A stretch of 64,000 nucleotides of DNA from Fistularia commersonii (lineage: Eukaryota; Chordata; Actinopteri; Syngnathiformes; Fistulariidae). Below the pieces are notes generated by a model. That model worked only from the letters and a program-made list of their open reading frames with translations. It was not told where the DNA came from and did not search any database. A program made the position numbers and the translations under genes. Shown here one piece after another: positions 1-12,431 of this stretch. The stretch is taken from positions 248,001 through 312,000 of the forward strand of contig JBBMNZ010000067.1 in assembly GCA_037954325.1 (NCBI GenBank). The letters are read 5' to 3'. The number at the start of each line of letters is the position of its first letter. Position 1 is the first letter of the stretch.

Positions 1-1085
1 TGTTTAGGATATGATTCTGCACAATATATGTCCAATTTAGTGTAATCACATCACAGGATCAAAAGATATAGCCATTCGTTCAAAATCTGCTTATCTTATC
101 GGGTTGAAGCGTTTTTGATTAGGAGTGGAAATATCTGATGGATTTCATCAAGCTGGTTACTGCTGTTGAAATATGTTGTTTAGGACATGATTGTGCAAAA
201 CACATGTCAAATTCAGTGTAATCCAGCCACAAGTTGAAAAGATATAGCCATTCGTTCAAAATCTGCTTATCTTATCGGGTTGAAGCGTTTTTGATTCGGA
301 GTGGAAATAACTAATGAATTTCATCAAGCTTTTTTCTGCTGTTGAAATATGTTGTTTAGGACATGATTCTGCACAATATATGTCAAATTCTTGTGAGCCC
401 ATTACAGGTTCAAAGGATATAGACATTCTTTCAAAATGTGCTCATGAGACCGAGTTAAAGTGTTTCTGATTAGGAGTGGATATAACTAATGAATTTCATC
501 AAGCTGGTTTCTGCTGTTGAAATATGTTGTTTAGGATATGATTCTGCACAATATATGTCCAATTTAGTGTAATCACATCAAAGGTTCAAAAGATATAACC
601 ATTCGTTCAAAAACTGCCTATCTTATCGGGTTGAAGCGTTTTTGATTAGGAGTGAGATAACTGATGGATTTCGTCAAGCTGGTTTCTGCTGTTGAAATAT
701 GTTGTTTAGGACAAGATTTTGCACAATTTATGTCAAATTCAGTGAAATCCCATCACAGGTTCAAAAAATATAGCCATTCGTTCAAAAATTGCTTTTCTCA
801 CCAAGTTGAAGAGTTTTTGATTAGTATTGGAAATAACTTTTGAATTTCATCAAGCTGGTTTCTGCTCTTGAAATTTGTTGTTTAGGACATGATTCTGGAC
901 AGGATATGTCAAATTCAGTGCAATCCCTTCACAAGTTCAAAAGATATAGCCATTCGTTCAAAAAGTACTTATATCACCGAGTTTAAGCGTTTTTGATTAG
1001 GAGTGGAAATAACTTTTGAATTTCATCACGCTGGTTTCTGCTGTTGAAATATGTTCTTTAGGACATGATTCTGCACAATATATGT
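1..1085 (+). repeat. 1.1 kb class A segment, left copy of an 11-monomer-spaced duplication
   Basis: This segment aligns without a break to 1,935-3,019 at a constant offset of 1,934 bp (11 monomers). Shared rare variants include GGATATGATTCTG with TGTCCAATTTAG, ATATCTGATGG, the TTGTGAGCCCATTAC monomer (392 and 2,325), TGCTCATGAGACCGAG, and TTGATTAGTATTGG. Similarity ends at 1,086, where this copy continues TGTCAAATTC and the other TGTTAAAGTC. Scattered single-base differences show the copies are not brand new. Confidence 0.85.
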
Positions 1086-1934
1086 CAAATTCAGTGTAAT
1101 CCCTTCATAGGTTCAAAAGATATCGCCATTCGTTCAAAAAGTACTTATCTCACCGAGTTGATGCGTTTTTGGATTCGGAGTGGAAATAATCAATGAATTT
1201 CATCAAGCTGGTTTCTGCTCTTGAAATATGTTTTTTAGGATATGATTCTGCACAATACATTTCAAATTTAGTGTAATCACATTACAGGTTCAAAAGACAT
1301 AGCCATTCGTTCAAAAACTGCTTATCTTATCGGGTTGAGCGTTTTTGATTGAGAGTGGAAATAACTAATGGATTTAATCAAGCTGGTTTCTGCTGTTGAA
1401 ATATGTTGTTTAGGACATGATTGTGCAGAACACATGTCAAATTCAGTGTAATCCAGCGACAAGATCAAAAGATATAGCCATTCGTGCAAAAAGTGCTTAT
1501 CTCACCGAGTTGAAGCAATTTTGATTAGGAGTGGCAATAACTAATGAATTTCATCAAGTAGATTTCTACTGTTGAAATATGTTGTTTAGGACATGATTCT
1601 GCACAATATATGTCAAATTCAGTGTAATCCCTTCACAAGTTCAAAAGATATAGCCATTCGTTCAAAAAGTGCTTATCTCACCGAGTTGAAGCATTTTTGA
1701 TTAGGAGTGGAAATAACTAATGAATTTCATCAAGCTGGTTTCTGCTGTTGAAATATGTTGTTTAGGATATGATTCTGCACAATATATGTCAAAGTCAGTG
1801 TGATCCCATTACAGGTTCAAAGGATATAGCCATTCGTTCAAAAAGGACTTATCTCACCGAGTTGAAACATTTTTGATTTGGAGTGGAAATAACCAATGAA
1901 TTTCATCAAGCTGGTTTCTGCTGTTGAAATATGT

Positions 1935-3019
1935 TGTTTAGGATATGATTCTGCACAATATATGTCCAATTTAGTGTAATCACATCACAGGATCAAAAGA
2001 TATAGCCATTCGTTCAAAATCTGGTTATCTTATCGGGTTGAAGCGTTTTTGATTAGGAGTGGAAATATCTGATGGATTTCATCAAGCTGATTACTGCTGT
2101 TGAAATATGTTGTTTAGGACATGATTGTGCAAAACACATGTCAAATTCAGTGTAATCCAGCTACAAGTTGAAAAGATATAGCCATTCGTTCAAAATCTGC
2201 TTATCTTATCGGGTTGAAGCGTTTTTGATTCGGAGTGGAAATAACTAATGAATTTCATCAAGCTTTTTTCTGCTGTTGAAATATGTTGTTTAGGACATGA
2301 TTCTGCACAATATATGTCAAATTCTTGTGAGCCCATTACAGGTTCAAAGGATATAGACATTCTTTCAAAATGTGCTCATGAGACCGAGTTAAAGTGTTTC
2401 TGATTAGGAGTGGATATAACTAATGAATTTCATCAAGCTGGTTTCTGCTGTTGAAATATGTTGTTTAGGATATGATTCTGCACAATATATGTCCAATTTA
2501 GTGTAATCACATCAAAGGTTCAAAAGATATAGCCATTCGTTCAAAAACTGCCTATCTTATCGGGTTGAAGCGTTTTTGATTAGGAGTGAGATAACTGATG
2601 GATTTCGTCAAGCTGGTTTCTGCTGTTGAAATATGTTGTTTAGGACAAGATTTTGCACAATATATGTCAAATTCAGTGAAATCCCATAACAGGTTCAAAA
2701 AATATAGCCATTCGTTCAAAAATTGCTTTTCTCACCAAGTTGAAGAGTTTTTGATTAGTATTGGAAATAACTTTTGAATTTCATCAAGCTGGTTTCTGCT
2801 CTTGATATTTGTTGTTTAGGACATGATTCTGGACAGGATATGTCAAATTCAGTGCAATCCCTTCACATGTTCAAAAGATATAGCCATTCGTTCAGAAAGT
2901 ACTTATCTCACCGAGTTGAAGCATTTTTGATTAGGAGTGGAAATAACTTTTGAATTTCATCACGCTGGTTTCTGCTGTTGAAATATGTTGTTTAGGACAT
3001 GATTCTGCACAATATATGT
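1935..3019 (+). repeat. 1.1 kb class A segment, right copy of the 11-monomer-spaced duplication
   Basis: Homologous to 1-1,085 at offset 1,934. It differs at scattered bases, for example CTGGTTATC against CTGCTTATC, and CTCTTGATATTTG against CTCTTGAAATTTG. Two of its monomers, with the GTGAGCCC and TGCTCATGAGACC variants, recur again 878 bp (5 monomers) downstream at about 3,122-3,425, so nested copying happened here. Confidence 0.83.
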
Positions 3020-4640
3020 TAAAGTCAGTGTGATCCCATTACAGGTTCAAAGGATATAGCTATTCGATCAAAAAGTGCTTATCTCAACGAGTTGAAGCGT
3101 TTTTGATTCGGAGTGGAAATAACTAATGAATTTCATCAAGCTGGTTTCTGCTGTTGAAATATGTTGTTTAGGACATGATTCTGCACAATATATGTCAAAT
3201 TCTTGTGAGCCCATTACAGGTTCAAAGGATATAGACATTCTTTCAAAATGTGCTCATGAGACCGAGTTAAAGTGTTTCTGATTAGGAGTGGATATAACTA
3301 ATGAATTTCATCAAGCTGGTTTCTGCCGTTGAAATATGTTGTTTAGGATATGATTCTGCACAATATATGTCCAATTTAGTGTAATCACATCAAAGGTTCA
3401 AAAGATATAGCCATTCGTTCAAAAAGTACTTATCTCACCGAGTTGAAGCTTTTTTGATTAGGAGTGGAAATAACTTTTGAATTTCATCACGCTGGTTTCT
3501 GCTGTTGAAATATGTTGTTTAGGACATGATTTTGCAGAAAATATTTCAAATTCAGTGTAATCCAGCGACAATATCAAAAGATATAGCCATTCGTGCAAAT
3601 AATGCTTATCTCACCGAGTTGAAGCGTTTTTGTTTAGGAGTGGAAATAATTATTGAATTTCATCAAGCTGGTTTCTGCTGTTGAAATATGTTTTTTTGGA
3701 TATGATTCTGCACAATATATGTCAAATTCAGTGTGATCCCATTACAGGTTCAAAGGATATAGCCATTCTTTCAAAAAGTACTTATCTCACCGAGTTGAAG
3801 CGTTTTTGATTAGGAGTGGAAATAACTTTTGAATTTCATCACGCTGGTTTTTGCTGTTGAAATATGTTGTTTAGGACATGATTCTGCACAATATATGTCA
3901 AATTCAGTGTAATCCCTTAATAGGTTAAAAAGATATCGCCATTCGTTCAGAAAGTACTTATCTCACCGAGTTGAAGCGTTTTTAATTAGGAGTGGAAATA
4001 ACTAATGAATTTCATCAAGCTGGTTTCTGCTCTTGAAATTTGTTTTTTAGGACATGATTCTGGACAATATATGTCAAATTCAGTGTAATCCCTTCACAAG
4101 TTCAAAAGATATAGCCATCTATTCAAAAAGGACTTATCTCACCAAGTTGAAGCGTTTTTGATTAGGAGTGGAAATAACTAATGAATTTCATCAAGCTGGT
4201 ATCTGCTCTTTAAATATGTTGTTTAGGACATGATTCTGGACAATATATGTCAAATTCAGTGTAATCCCTTCACAAGATCAAAAGATATAGCCATTCGTTC
4301 AAAAAGTACTTATCTCACCGAGTTGAAGCGTTTTTGATTAGGAGTGGAAATAACTTTTGAATTTCATCAAGCTGGTTTCTGCTGTTGAAATATGTTGTTT
4401 AGGACATGATTCTACACAATATATGTCAAATTCAGTGAAATCCCATTACAGGTTCAAAGGATATAGCCATTCGTCCAAAAAGTACATATGTCACCAAGTA
4501 AAAGAGTTTTTGATTAGTATTGGAAATAACCAATTAATTTCGTCAAGGTGGTTTCTGCAGTTGAAATATGTTGTTAGGTCAAGATTCTGCACAATATATG
4601 TTATATTCAGAGATATCCCATCAAAAGTCCAAAAGATATA
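3020..4640 (+). repeat. Class A block related to 28.4-30.0 kb
   Basis: Class A monomers whose second part (from about 3,500) matches 28,840-29,977 at an offset of 25,337 bp (144 monomers). Shared rare variants include CAGCGACAATATC, the TGCAAATAATGC block, GTTTAGGAGTGG or its variant, and the tract around 4,357-4,640 that happens to lack stop codons. No gene or inserted element is visible. Confidence 0.8.
3122..3425 (+). repeat. Nested 5-monomer-spaced copy of the GTGAGCCC monomer pair
   Basis: This tract repeats the tract near 2,244-2,547 at an offset of 878 bp. It shares TTCTTGTGAGCCCATTAC, ATAGACATTCTTTC, TGCTCATGAGACCGAG, GTGTTTCTGATTAGGAGTGG and the following TGTCCAATTTAG monomer. Similarity stops inside CCATTCGTTCAAAAA, after which this copy goes to GTACTTATCTC and the other to CTGCCTATCTT. 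The switch is in register with the monomer, as expected for unequal crossover. Confidence 0.8.
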
Positions 4641-5437
4641 GCCATCGTTCAAAAAGTGCTTAACTCACCGAGTTGAGATGTTTCTGATTAGGAGTGGAAA
4701 TAACTAATGAATTTCATCACGCTGGTTTCTGCTGTTGAAATATGTTGTTTAGGACATGATTTTGCACAATATATGTCAACTTCAGTGTAATCCCTTCATA
4801 GGTTAAAAAGATATCGCCATTCGTTCAAAAACTGCTTATCTTATCGGGTTGAAGCGTTTTTGATTAGGAGTGGAAATAAATGACTGATTTAATCAAGCTG
4901 GTTTCTGCTGTTGAAATATGTTGTTTAGGACACGATTCTGCACAACACATGTCAAATTCTTTGTAATCCAGCGACAAGATCAAAATATATAGCCATTCGT
5001 GCAAAAAGTGCTTATCTCACCGAGTTGAAGCAATTTTGATTAGGAGTGGCAATAACTAATGAATTTTATCATGTAGATTTCTATTGTTGAAATATGTTGT
5101 TTAGGACATGATTCTGCACAATATATGTCAAATTCAGTGTAATCCCTTCACAAGTTCAAAAGATATAGCCATTTTTTCAAAAAGTGCTTATCTCAACAAG
5201 TTAATGTGTTTTTGATTAGGAGTGGAAATAACTAATGAATTTCATCAAGCTGGTTTCTGCTGTTGAAATATGTTGTTTGGGATATGATTCTGCACAATAT
5301 ATGTCAAAGTCAGTGTGATCCCTTCACATATTCAAAAGATATAGCCATTCGTTCAAAAAGTACTTATCTTACCGATTTGAAGCGTTTTTGATTAGGAGTG
5401 GAAATAACTAATGAATTTCATCAAGCTGGTTTCTGCT

Positions 5438-5613
5438 GTTGAAATATGTTGTTTAGGATATGATTCTGCACAATATATGTCAAATTCAGTGTGATCCCAT
5501 TACAGGTTCATAGGATATAGCTATTTGTTCAAAAAGTACTTATCTCACCGAGTTGAAGCGTTTTTGATTCGGAGTGGAAATAACTAATGAATTTCATCAA
5601 GCTGGTTTCTGCT
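5438..5613 (+). repeat. Representative class A monomer (176 bp)
   Basis: Phased to begin at GTTGAAATATG, this copy is exactly 176 bp. Class A is recognised by GAAATATG at the start, a CATTCGTTC-like block with its A5 tract near monomer positions 88-98, CACCGAGTTGAAGCG near 110-123, a T5 tract at about 124-128, and GAATTTCATCAAGCTGG near 152-168. Class A predominates in 1-5,700 and 21,200-31,400 and is scattered elsewhere. This copy carries local variants (TGTGATCCCATTAC and a CTATTTGTTC block), so it illustrates the phase and is not the exact consensus. Confidence 0.9.
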
Positions 5614-6803
5614 GTTGAAATATGTTGTTTAGGACATGATTCTGCAAAATATATGTCAAATTCAGTATAATCCCATCACAGGTTCAAAAGAGATCGCCAT
5701 TCGTTCAAAAAGTACTTATCTCACCAAGTTGAAGCGTTTTTTGATTAGGAGTGGAAATAACTTTTGAATTTCATCAAGCTGGTTTCTGCTGTTGAAATAT
5801 GTTGTTTAGGACATGATTCTACACAATATATGTCAAATTCAGTGAAATCCCATTACAGGTTCAAAGGATATCGCCATTCGTCCAAAAAGTACTCATGTCA
5901 CCAAGTTGAAGAGTTTTTGATTAGTATTGGAAATAACCAATGAATTTCATCAAGCTTGTTCCTGCTGTTGAAATATGTTGTTTAGGACAAGATTCTGCAC
6001 AAAATATGTCAAATTCAGTATAATCCAGCGACAAGTTCAAAAGATAGAGCCATTCGATCAAAAAGTGCTTATGTCATCGAGTTGAAGAGTTTATGATTCG
6101 CAGTGGAAATAACTAATGAAAGAATCAAGATGCTTTCTGCTGTCTAAATATGTTGTTCAGGACATGATTCTGCACAATATATGTCAACTTCAGTATAATC
6201 CCATCACAGGTTCAAAAGTTATAGCCATTCGATCAAAAAGTGCTTATCTCACCGAGTCTAATCGTTTTTGATTCGGAGTGGAAAAAACTAATGAATTTCA
6301 TCAAGCTGGTTTCTGACTTTTAAATATGTTGTTTAGGACATGATTTTGCACAATATATGTCCCATTCAGTGAAATCCAATCAAAAGTTCAAAAGATATAG
6401 CCTTTCGTTCAAAAAGTGCTTATCTCACCAAATTCAAGCGTTTTTGATTCGGAGTGGAAAAAACCAGTGAATTTCATCAAGCTGGTTTCCGCTGTTGAAA
6501 TAAGTAATTTAGGACATGATTCTGCACAATATATGTCAAATTCAGTGTAATCCCATCACAAGTTCAAAAGATATAGCCATGCATTCAAAAAGTGCTTATC
6601 TCACCGAGTTGAAGCGTTTTTGATTAAGAGAGGAAATAACTATTAAATTTCACCAAGCCTGTTTCTGCTGTTGATAGATGTTGTATAGGACATGATTCAT
6701 CACAATAGATGTCAACTTCAGTGTAATCCAGCTATAAATTCAAAAGATATAGCCATAAGGTCAAAAAGTGCTTATCTCACTGAGTTGAAGCATTTTTGAT
6801 TTT

Positions 6804-7858
6804 GAGTGGAAATGACTAATGAATTTCATCAAGGTGGTTTCTGCTGTTGAAATATGTTGTTTAGGACATGATTCTGCACAATTAATGTCAAATTCAGTGT
6901 AATCCAGCTACAAGTTCAAAAGATATAGCCAAAAGGTCAAAAACTGCTTATCTTACCGAGTTAAATCGTTTTTGAGTTGGAGTGGAAATAACTCATGAAT
7001 TTCATCAAGCTGGTTTTTGATGGTGATATATGTTGTTTAGAACATAATTCTGCACAATATATGTCAAATTCAGTGTAATCACATCATAGGTTCAAAAGAT
7101 ATAGCCATTCGTTCAAAAAGTGATTACCTTATTGGGTTGAAGTGTTTTTGATTAAGAGTGGAAATAACTAATGAATTTCACCAATCTGGTTTCTGCTTTT
7201 CAAATATGTTGTTAAGTGCATGATTCTGCACAATATATATCAAATTCAGTGTAATCAAGCAACAAGTTCAAAAGATATAGCCATTTGTTCAAAAAGTGCT
7301 TATCTCACCGAATTGAAGCGTTTTTGATTAAGAGAGGAAATAACTATTGAAATTCACCAAGCCTATTTCTGCTGTTGATAGATGTTGTATAGAACATGAT
7401 TCTGTCTAATATATGTCAAATTCACTGTAATCCAGCGACAAGATCAAAAGATATAGCCATTTGTTCAAAAAGTGCTTATCTCACCGAATTGAAGCGTTTT
7501 TGATTAGGAGTGGAAATAACTAATGGATTTCATCAAGCTGGTTTTTGCCATTGAACTATGTTGTTTAGGACTTGATTCTGCACAATATATTTCAAATTCA
7601 GTGTAATCCCAACAGTGGTTCAAAAGATAGAGCCATTCGTTCAAAGAATGCTTATTTACCGAGTTGAAGCGTTTTTGATTAGGAGAGGAAATAACTATTG
7701 AATTTCACCAACCCTGTTTCTGCTGTTGATAGATGTTGGATAGGACATGATTCTGTACAATATATGTCAAATTCAGTGTAATCCTGCGACAAGATCATAA
7801 AATATAGCCATTCGTGCAAAAACTGCTTATATCACCGATTTGAAGCGTTTTTGAGTTG
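6804..7858 (+). repeat. 1,055 bp 6-mer higher-order repeat, copy 1
   Basis: Six monomers recur immediately downstream at an offset of 1,055 bp. Markers in order are CACAATTAATG, CCAAAAGGTC, TTTGATGGTGATATATG, GTGATTACCTTATTGGG, TGCTTTTCAAATATG, CTGTCTAATATATG, GCCATTGAACTATG with CAACAGTGGTTC, and GTTGGATAGGACATG. Because it sits inside the 4.57 kb duplication, the same 6-mer recurs at 11,377 and 12,432. Confidence 0.9.
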
Positions 7859-8811
7859 GAGTGGAAATGACTAATGAATTTCATCAAGCTGGTTTCTGCT
7901 GTTGAAATATGTTGTTTAGGACATGATTCTGCACAATTAATGTCAAATTCAGTGTAATCCAGCTACAAGTTCAAAAGATATAGCCAAAAGGTCAAAAACT
8001 GCTTATCTTACCGAGTTAAATCGTTTTTGAGTTGGAGTGGAAATAACTCATGAATTTCATCAAGCTGGTTTTTGATGGTGATATATGTTGTTTAGAACAT
8101 AATTCTGCACAATATATGTCAAATTCAGTGTAATCACATCATAGGTTCAAAAGATACAGCCATTCGTTCAAAAAGTGATTACCTTATTGGGTTGAAGTGT
8201 TTTTGATTAAGAGTGGAAATAACTAATGAATTTCACCAATCTGGTTTCTGCTTTTCAAATATGTTGTTAAGTGCATGATTCTGCACAATATATATCAAAT
8301 TCAGTGTAATCAAGCTACAAGTTCAAAAGATATAGCCATTTGTTCAAAAAGTGCTTATCTCACCGAATTGAAGCATTTTTGATTAAGAGAGGAAATAACT
8401 ATTGAAATTCACCAAGCCTATTTCTGCTGTTGATAGATGTTGTATAGAACATGATTCTGTCTAATATATGTCAAATTCACTGTAATCCAGCGACAAGATC
8501 AAAAGATATAGCCATTTGTTCAAAAAGTGCTTATCTCACCGAATTGAAGCGTTTTTGATTAGGAGTGGAAATAACTAATGGATTTCATCAAGCTGGTTTT
8601 TGCCATTGAACTATGTTGTTTAGGACTTGATTCTGCACAATATATTTCAAATTCAGTGTAATCCCAACAGTGGTTCAAAAGATAGAGCCATTCGTTCAAA
8701 GAATGCTTATTGCACCGAGTTGAAGCGTTTTTGATTAGGAGAGGAAATAACTATTGAATTTCACCAACCCTGTTTCTGCTGTTGATAGATGTTGGATAGG
8801 ACATGATTCTG
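7859..8811 (+). repeat. 6-mer higher-order repeat, copy 2, cut short by one monomer
   Basis: It follows copy 1 in tandem with the same marker order. It breaks at about 8,812 inside GACATGATTCTGCACAATAT, where copy 1 continues to the TCCTGCGACAAGATC monomer. The missing part is present at the equivalent place in unit 2 (13,385-13,560), so this copy most likely lost one 176 bp monomer after the larger duplication. Confidence 0.88.
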
Positions 8812-11376
8812 CACAATATATGTCAAATTCAGTGTAATCCAACTATAAGTTCAAAAGATATAGCCATAAGGTCAAAAAGTTCTTATCTCACTGAGTTGAT
8901 GCGTTTTTGATTTTGAGTGGAAATGACTAATGAATTTCATCAAGCTGGTTTCTGCTGTTTAAATATGTTGTTTAGGACATGATTCTGCAAAATATATGTC
9001 AAATTCAGTGCAATCCCATCACATGTTCAAAAGATATAGCCATGCATTCAAAAAGTGCTTATCTCACCGAGTTGAAGCGTTTTTGATTAAGAGAGGAAAT
9101 AACTATTGAAATTCACCAAGGCTATTTCTGCTGTTGATAGATGTTGTATAGGACATGATTCTGCACAATATATGTCAAATTCAGTGTATTCCAGCTACAA
9201 GTTCAAAAGATATAGCCATCGTTCAAAAAGTGCTTAACTCACCGAGTTGAGATGTTTCTGATTAGGAGTGGAAATAACTAATGAATTTCATCACGCTGGT
9301 TTCTGCTGTTGAAATATGTTGTTTAGGACATGATTTTGCACAATATATGTCAACTTCAGTGTAATCCCTTCATAGGTTAAAAAGATATCGCCATTCGTTC
9401 AAAAACTGCTTATCTTATCGGGTTGAAGCGTTTTTGATTAGGAGTGGAAATAAATGACTGATTTAATCAAGCTGGTTTCTGCTGTTGAAATATGTTGTTT
9501 AGGACACGATTCTGCACAACACATGTCAAATTCTTTGTAATCCAGCGACAAGATCAAAATATATAGCCATTCGTGCAAAAAGTGCTTATCTCACCGAGTT
9601 GAAGCAATTTTGATTAGGAGTGGCAATAACTAATGAATTTTATCATGTAGATTTCTATTGTTGAAATATGTTGTTTAGGACATGATTCTGCACAATATAT
9701 GTCAAATTCAGTGTAATCCCTTCACAAGTTCAAAAGATATAGCCATTTTTTCAAAAAGTGCTTATCTCAACAAGTTAATGTGTTTTTGATTAGGAGTGGA
9801 AATAACTAATGAATTTCATCAAGCTGGTTTCTGCTGTTGAAATATGTTGTTTGGGATATGATTCTGCACAATAAATGTCAAAGTCAGTGTGATCCCTTCA
9901 CATATTCAAAAGATATAGCCATTCGTTCAAAAAGTACTTATCTTACCGATTTGAAGCGTTTTTGATTAGGGGGGGAAATAACTAATGAATTTCATCAAGC
10001 TGGTTTCTGCTGTTGAAATATGTTGTTTAGGATATGATTCTGCACAATATATGTCAAATTCAGTGTGATCCCATTACAGGTTCATAGGATATAGCTATTT
10101 GTTCAAAAAGTACTTATCTCACCGAGTTGAAGCGTTTTTGATTCGGAGTGGAAATAACTAATGAATTTCATCAAGCTGGTTTCTGCTGTTGAAATATGTT
10201 GTTTAGGACATGATTCTGCAAAATATATGTCAAATTCAGTATAATCCCATCACAGGTTCAAAAGAGATCGCCATTCGTTCAAAAAGTACTTATCTCACCG
10301 AGTTGAAGCGTTTTTGATTAGGAGTGGAAATAACTTTTGAATTTCATCAAGCTGGTTTCTGCTGTTGAAATATGTTGTTTAGGACATGATTCTACACAAT
10401 ATATGTCAAATTCAGTGAAATCCCATTACAGGTTCAAAGGATATCGCCATTCGTCCAAAAAGTACTCATGTCACCAAGTTGAAGAGTTTTTGATTAGTAT
10501 TGGAAATAACCAATGAATTTCATCAAGCTTGTTCCTGCTGTTGAAATATGTTGTTTAGGACAAGATTCTGCACAAAATATGTCAAATTCAGTATAATCCA
10601 GCGACAAGTTCAAAAGATAGAGCCATTCGATCAAAAAGTGCTTATGTCATCGAGTTGAAGAGTTTATGATTCGCAGTGGAAATAACTAATGAAAGAATCA
10701 AGATGCTTTCTGCTGTCTAAATATGTTGTTCAGGACATGATTCTGCACAATATATGTCAACTTCAGTATAATCCCATCACAGGTTCAAAAGTTATAGCCA
10801 TTCGATCAAAAAGTGCTTATCTCACCGAGTCTAATCGTTTTTGATTCGGAGTGGAAAAAACTAATGAATTTCATCAAGCTGGTTTCTGACTTTTAAATAT
10901 GTTGTTTAGGACATGATTTTGCACAATATATGTCCCATTCAGTGAAATCCAATCAAAAGTTCAAAAGATATAGCCTTTCGTTCAAAAAGTGCTTATCTCA
11001 CCAAATTCAAGCGTTTTTGATTCGGAGTGGAAAAAACCAGTGAATTTCATCAAGCTGGTTTCCGCTGTTGAAATAAGTAATTTAGGACATGATTCTGCAC
11101 AATATATGTCAAATTCAGTGTAATCCCATCACAAGTTCAAAAGATATAGCCATGCATTCAAAAAGTGCTTATCTCACCGAGTTGAAGCGTTTTTGATTAA
11201 GAGAGGAAATAACTATTAAATTTCACCAAGCCTGTTTCTGCTGTTGATAGATGTTGTATAGGACATGATTCATCACAATAGATGTCAACTTCAGTGTAAT
11301 CCAGCTATAAATTCAAAAGATATAGCCATAAGGTCAAAAAGTGCTTATCTCACTGAGTTGAAGCATTTTTGATTTT

Positions 11377-12431
11377 GAGTGGAAATGACTAATGAATTTC
11401 ATCAAGGTGGTTTCTGCTGTTGAAATATGTTGTTTAGGACATGATTCTGCACAATTAATGTCAAATTCAGTGTAATCCAGCTACAAGTTCAAAAGATATA
11501 GCCAAAAGGTCAAAAACTGCTTATCTTACCGAGTTAAATCGTTTTTGAGTTGGAGTGGAAATAACTCATGAATTTCATCAAGCTGGTTTTTGATGGTGAT
11601 ATATGTTGTTTAGAACATAATTCTGCACAATATATGTCAAATTCAGTGTAATCACATCATAGGTTCAAAAGATATAGCCATTCGTTCAAAAAGTGATTAC
11701 CTTATTGGGTTGAAGTGTTTTTGATTAAGAGTGGAAATAACTAATGAATTTCACCAATCTGGTTTCTGCTTTTCAAATATGTTGTTAAGTGCATGATTCT
11801 GCACAATATATATCAAATTCAGTGTAATCAAGCAACAAGTTCAAAAGATATAGCCATTTGTTCAAAAAGTGCTTATCTCACCGAATTGAAGTGTTTTTGA
11901 TTAAGAGAGGAAATAACTATTGAAATTCACCAAGCCTATTTCTGCTGTTGATAGATGTTGTATAGAACATGATTCTGTCTAATATATGTCAAATTCACTG
12001 TAATCCAGCGACAAGATCAAAAGATATAGCCATTTGTTCAAAAAGTGCTTATCTCACCGAATTGAAGCGTTTTTGATTAGGAGTGGAAATAACTAATGGA
12101 TTTCATCAAGCTGGTTTTTGCCATTGAACTATGTTGTTTAGGACTTGATTCTGCACAATATATTTCAAATTCAGTGTAATCCCAACAGTGGTTCAAAAGA
12201 TAGAGCCATTCGTTCAAAGAATGCTTATTTACCGAGTTGAAGCGTTTTTGATTAGGAGAGGAAATAACTATTGAATTTCACCAACCCTGTTTCTGCTGTT
12301 GATAGATGTTGGATAGGACATGATTCTGTACAATATATGTCAAATTCAGTGTAATCCTGCGACAAGATCATAAAATATAGCCATTCGTGCAAAAACTGCT
12401 TATATCACCGATTTGAAGCGTTTTTGAGTTG
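11377..12431 (+). repeat. 1,055 bp 6-mer higher-order repeat, copy 3
   Basis: Counterpart of 6,804-7,858 inside the second 4.57 kb unit (offset 4,573). It shows the same six-monomer marker series, with one visible private change (GAAGTGTTTTTG for GAAGCGTTTTTG near 11,890). Confidence 0.88.

Larger units (their letters stand above)
4641..9214 (+). repeat. 4.57 kb tandem duplication, unit 1 (about 26 monomers)
   Basis: This segment is followed directly by a near-identical copy at 9,215-13,963, at an offset of 4,574 bp (4,573 after a T6/T5 difference near 5,736). Only scattered differences are visible by eye, for example near 5,302, 5,393, 5,713 and 7,317. Unit 1 lacks one monomer near 8,812 that unit 2 keeps. 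The tandem junction at 9,215 lies inside GATATAGCCATCGTTC, where the end of the unit is joined in register to its beginning. Contents are a class A start followed by mixed class A, B and C monomers. Confidence 0.93.

Noticed and set aside
4357..4641. Open reading frame of 94 codons, repeated at 29,695-29,979
   Set aside because: It spans about 1.6 satellite monomers that happen to lack stops in one frame. The pair exists because the DNA segment is duplicated at offset 25,338. There is no coding signature, no domain, and the translation is just satellite sequence.
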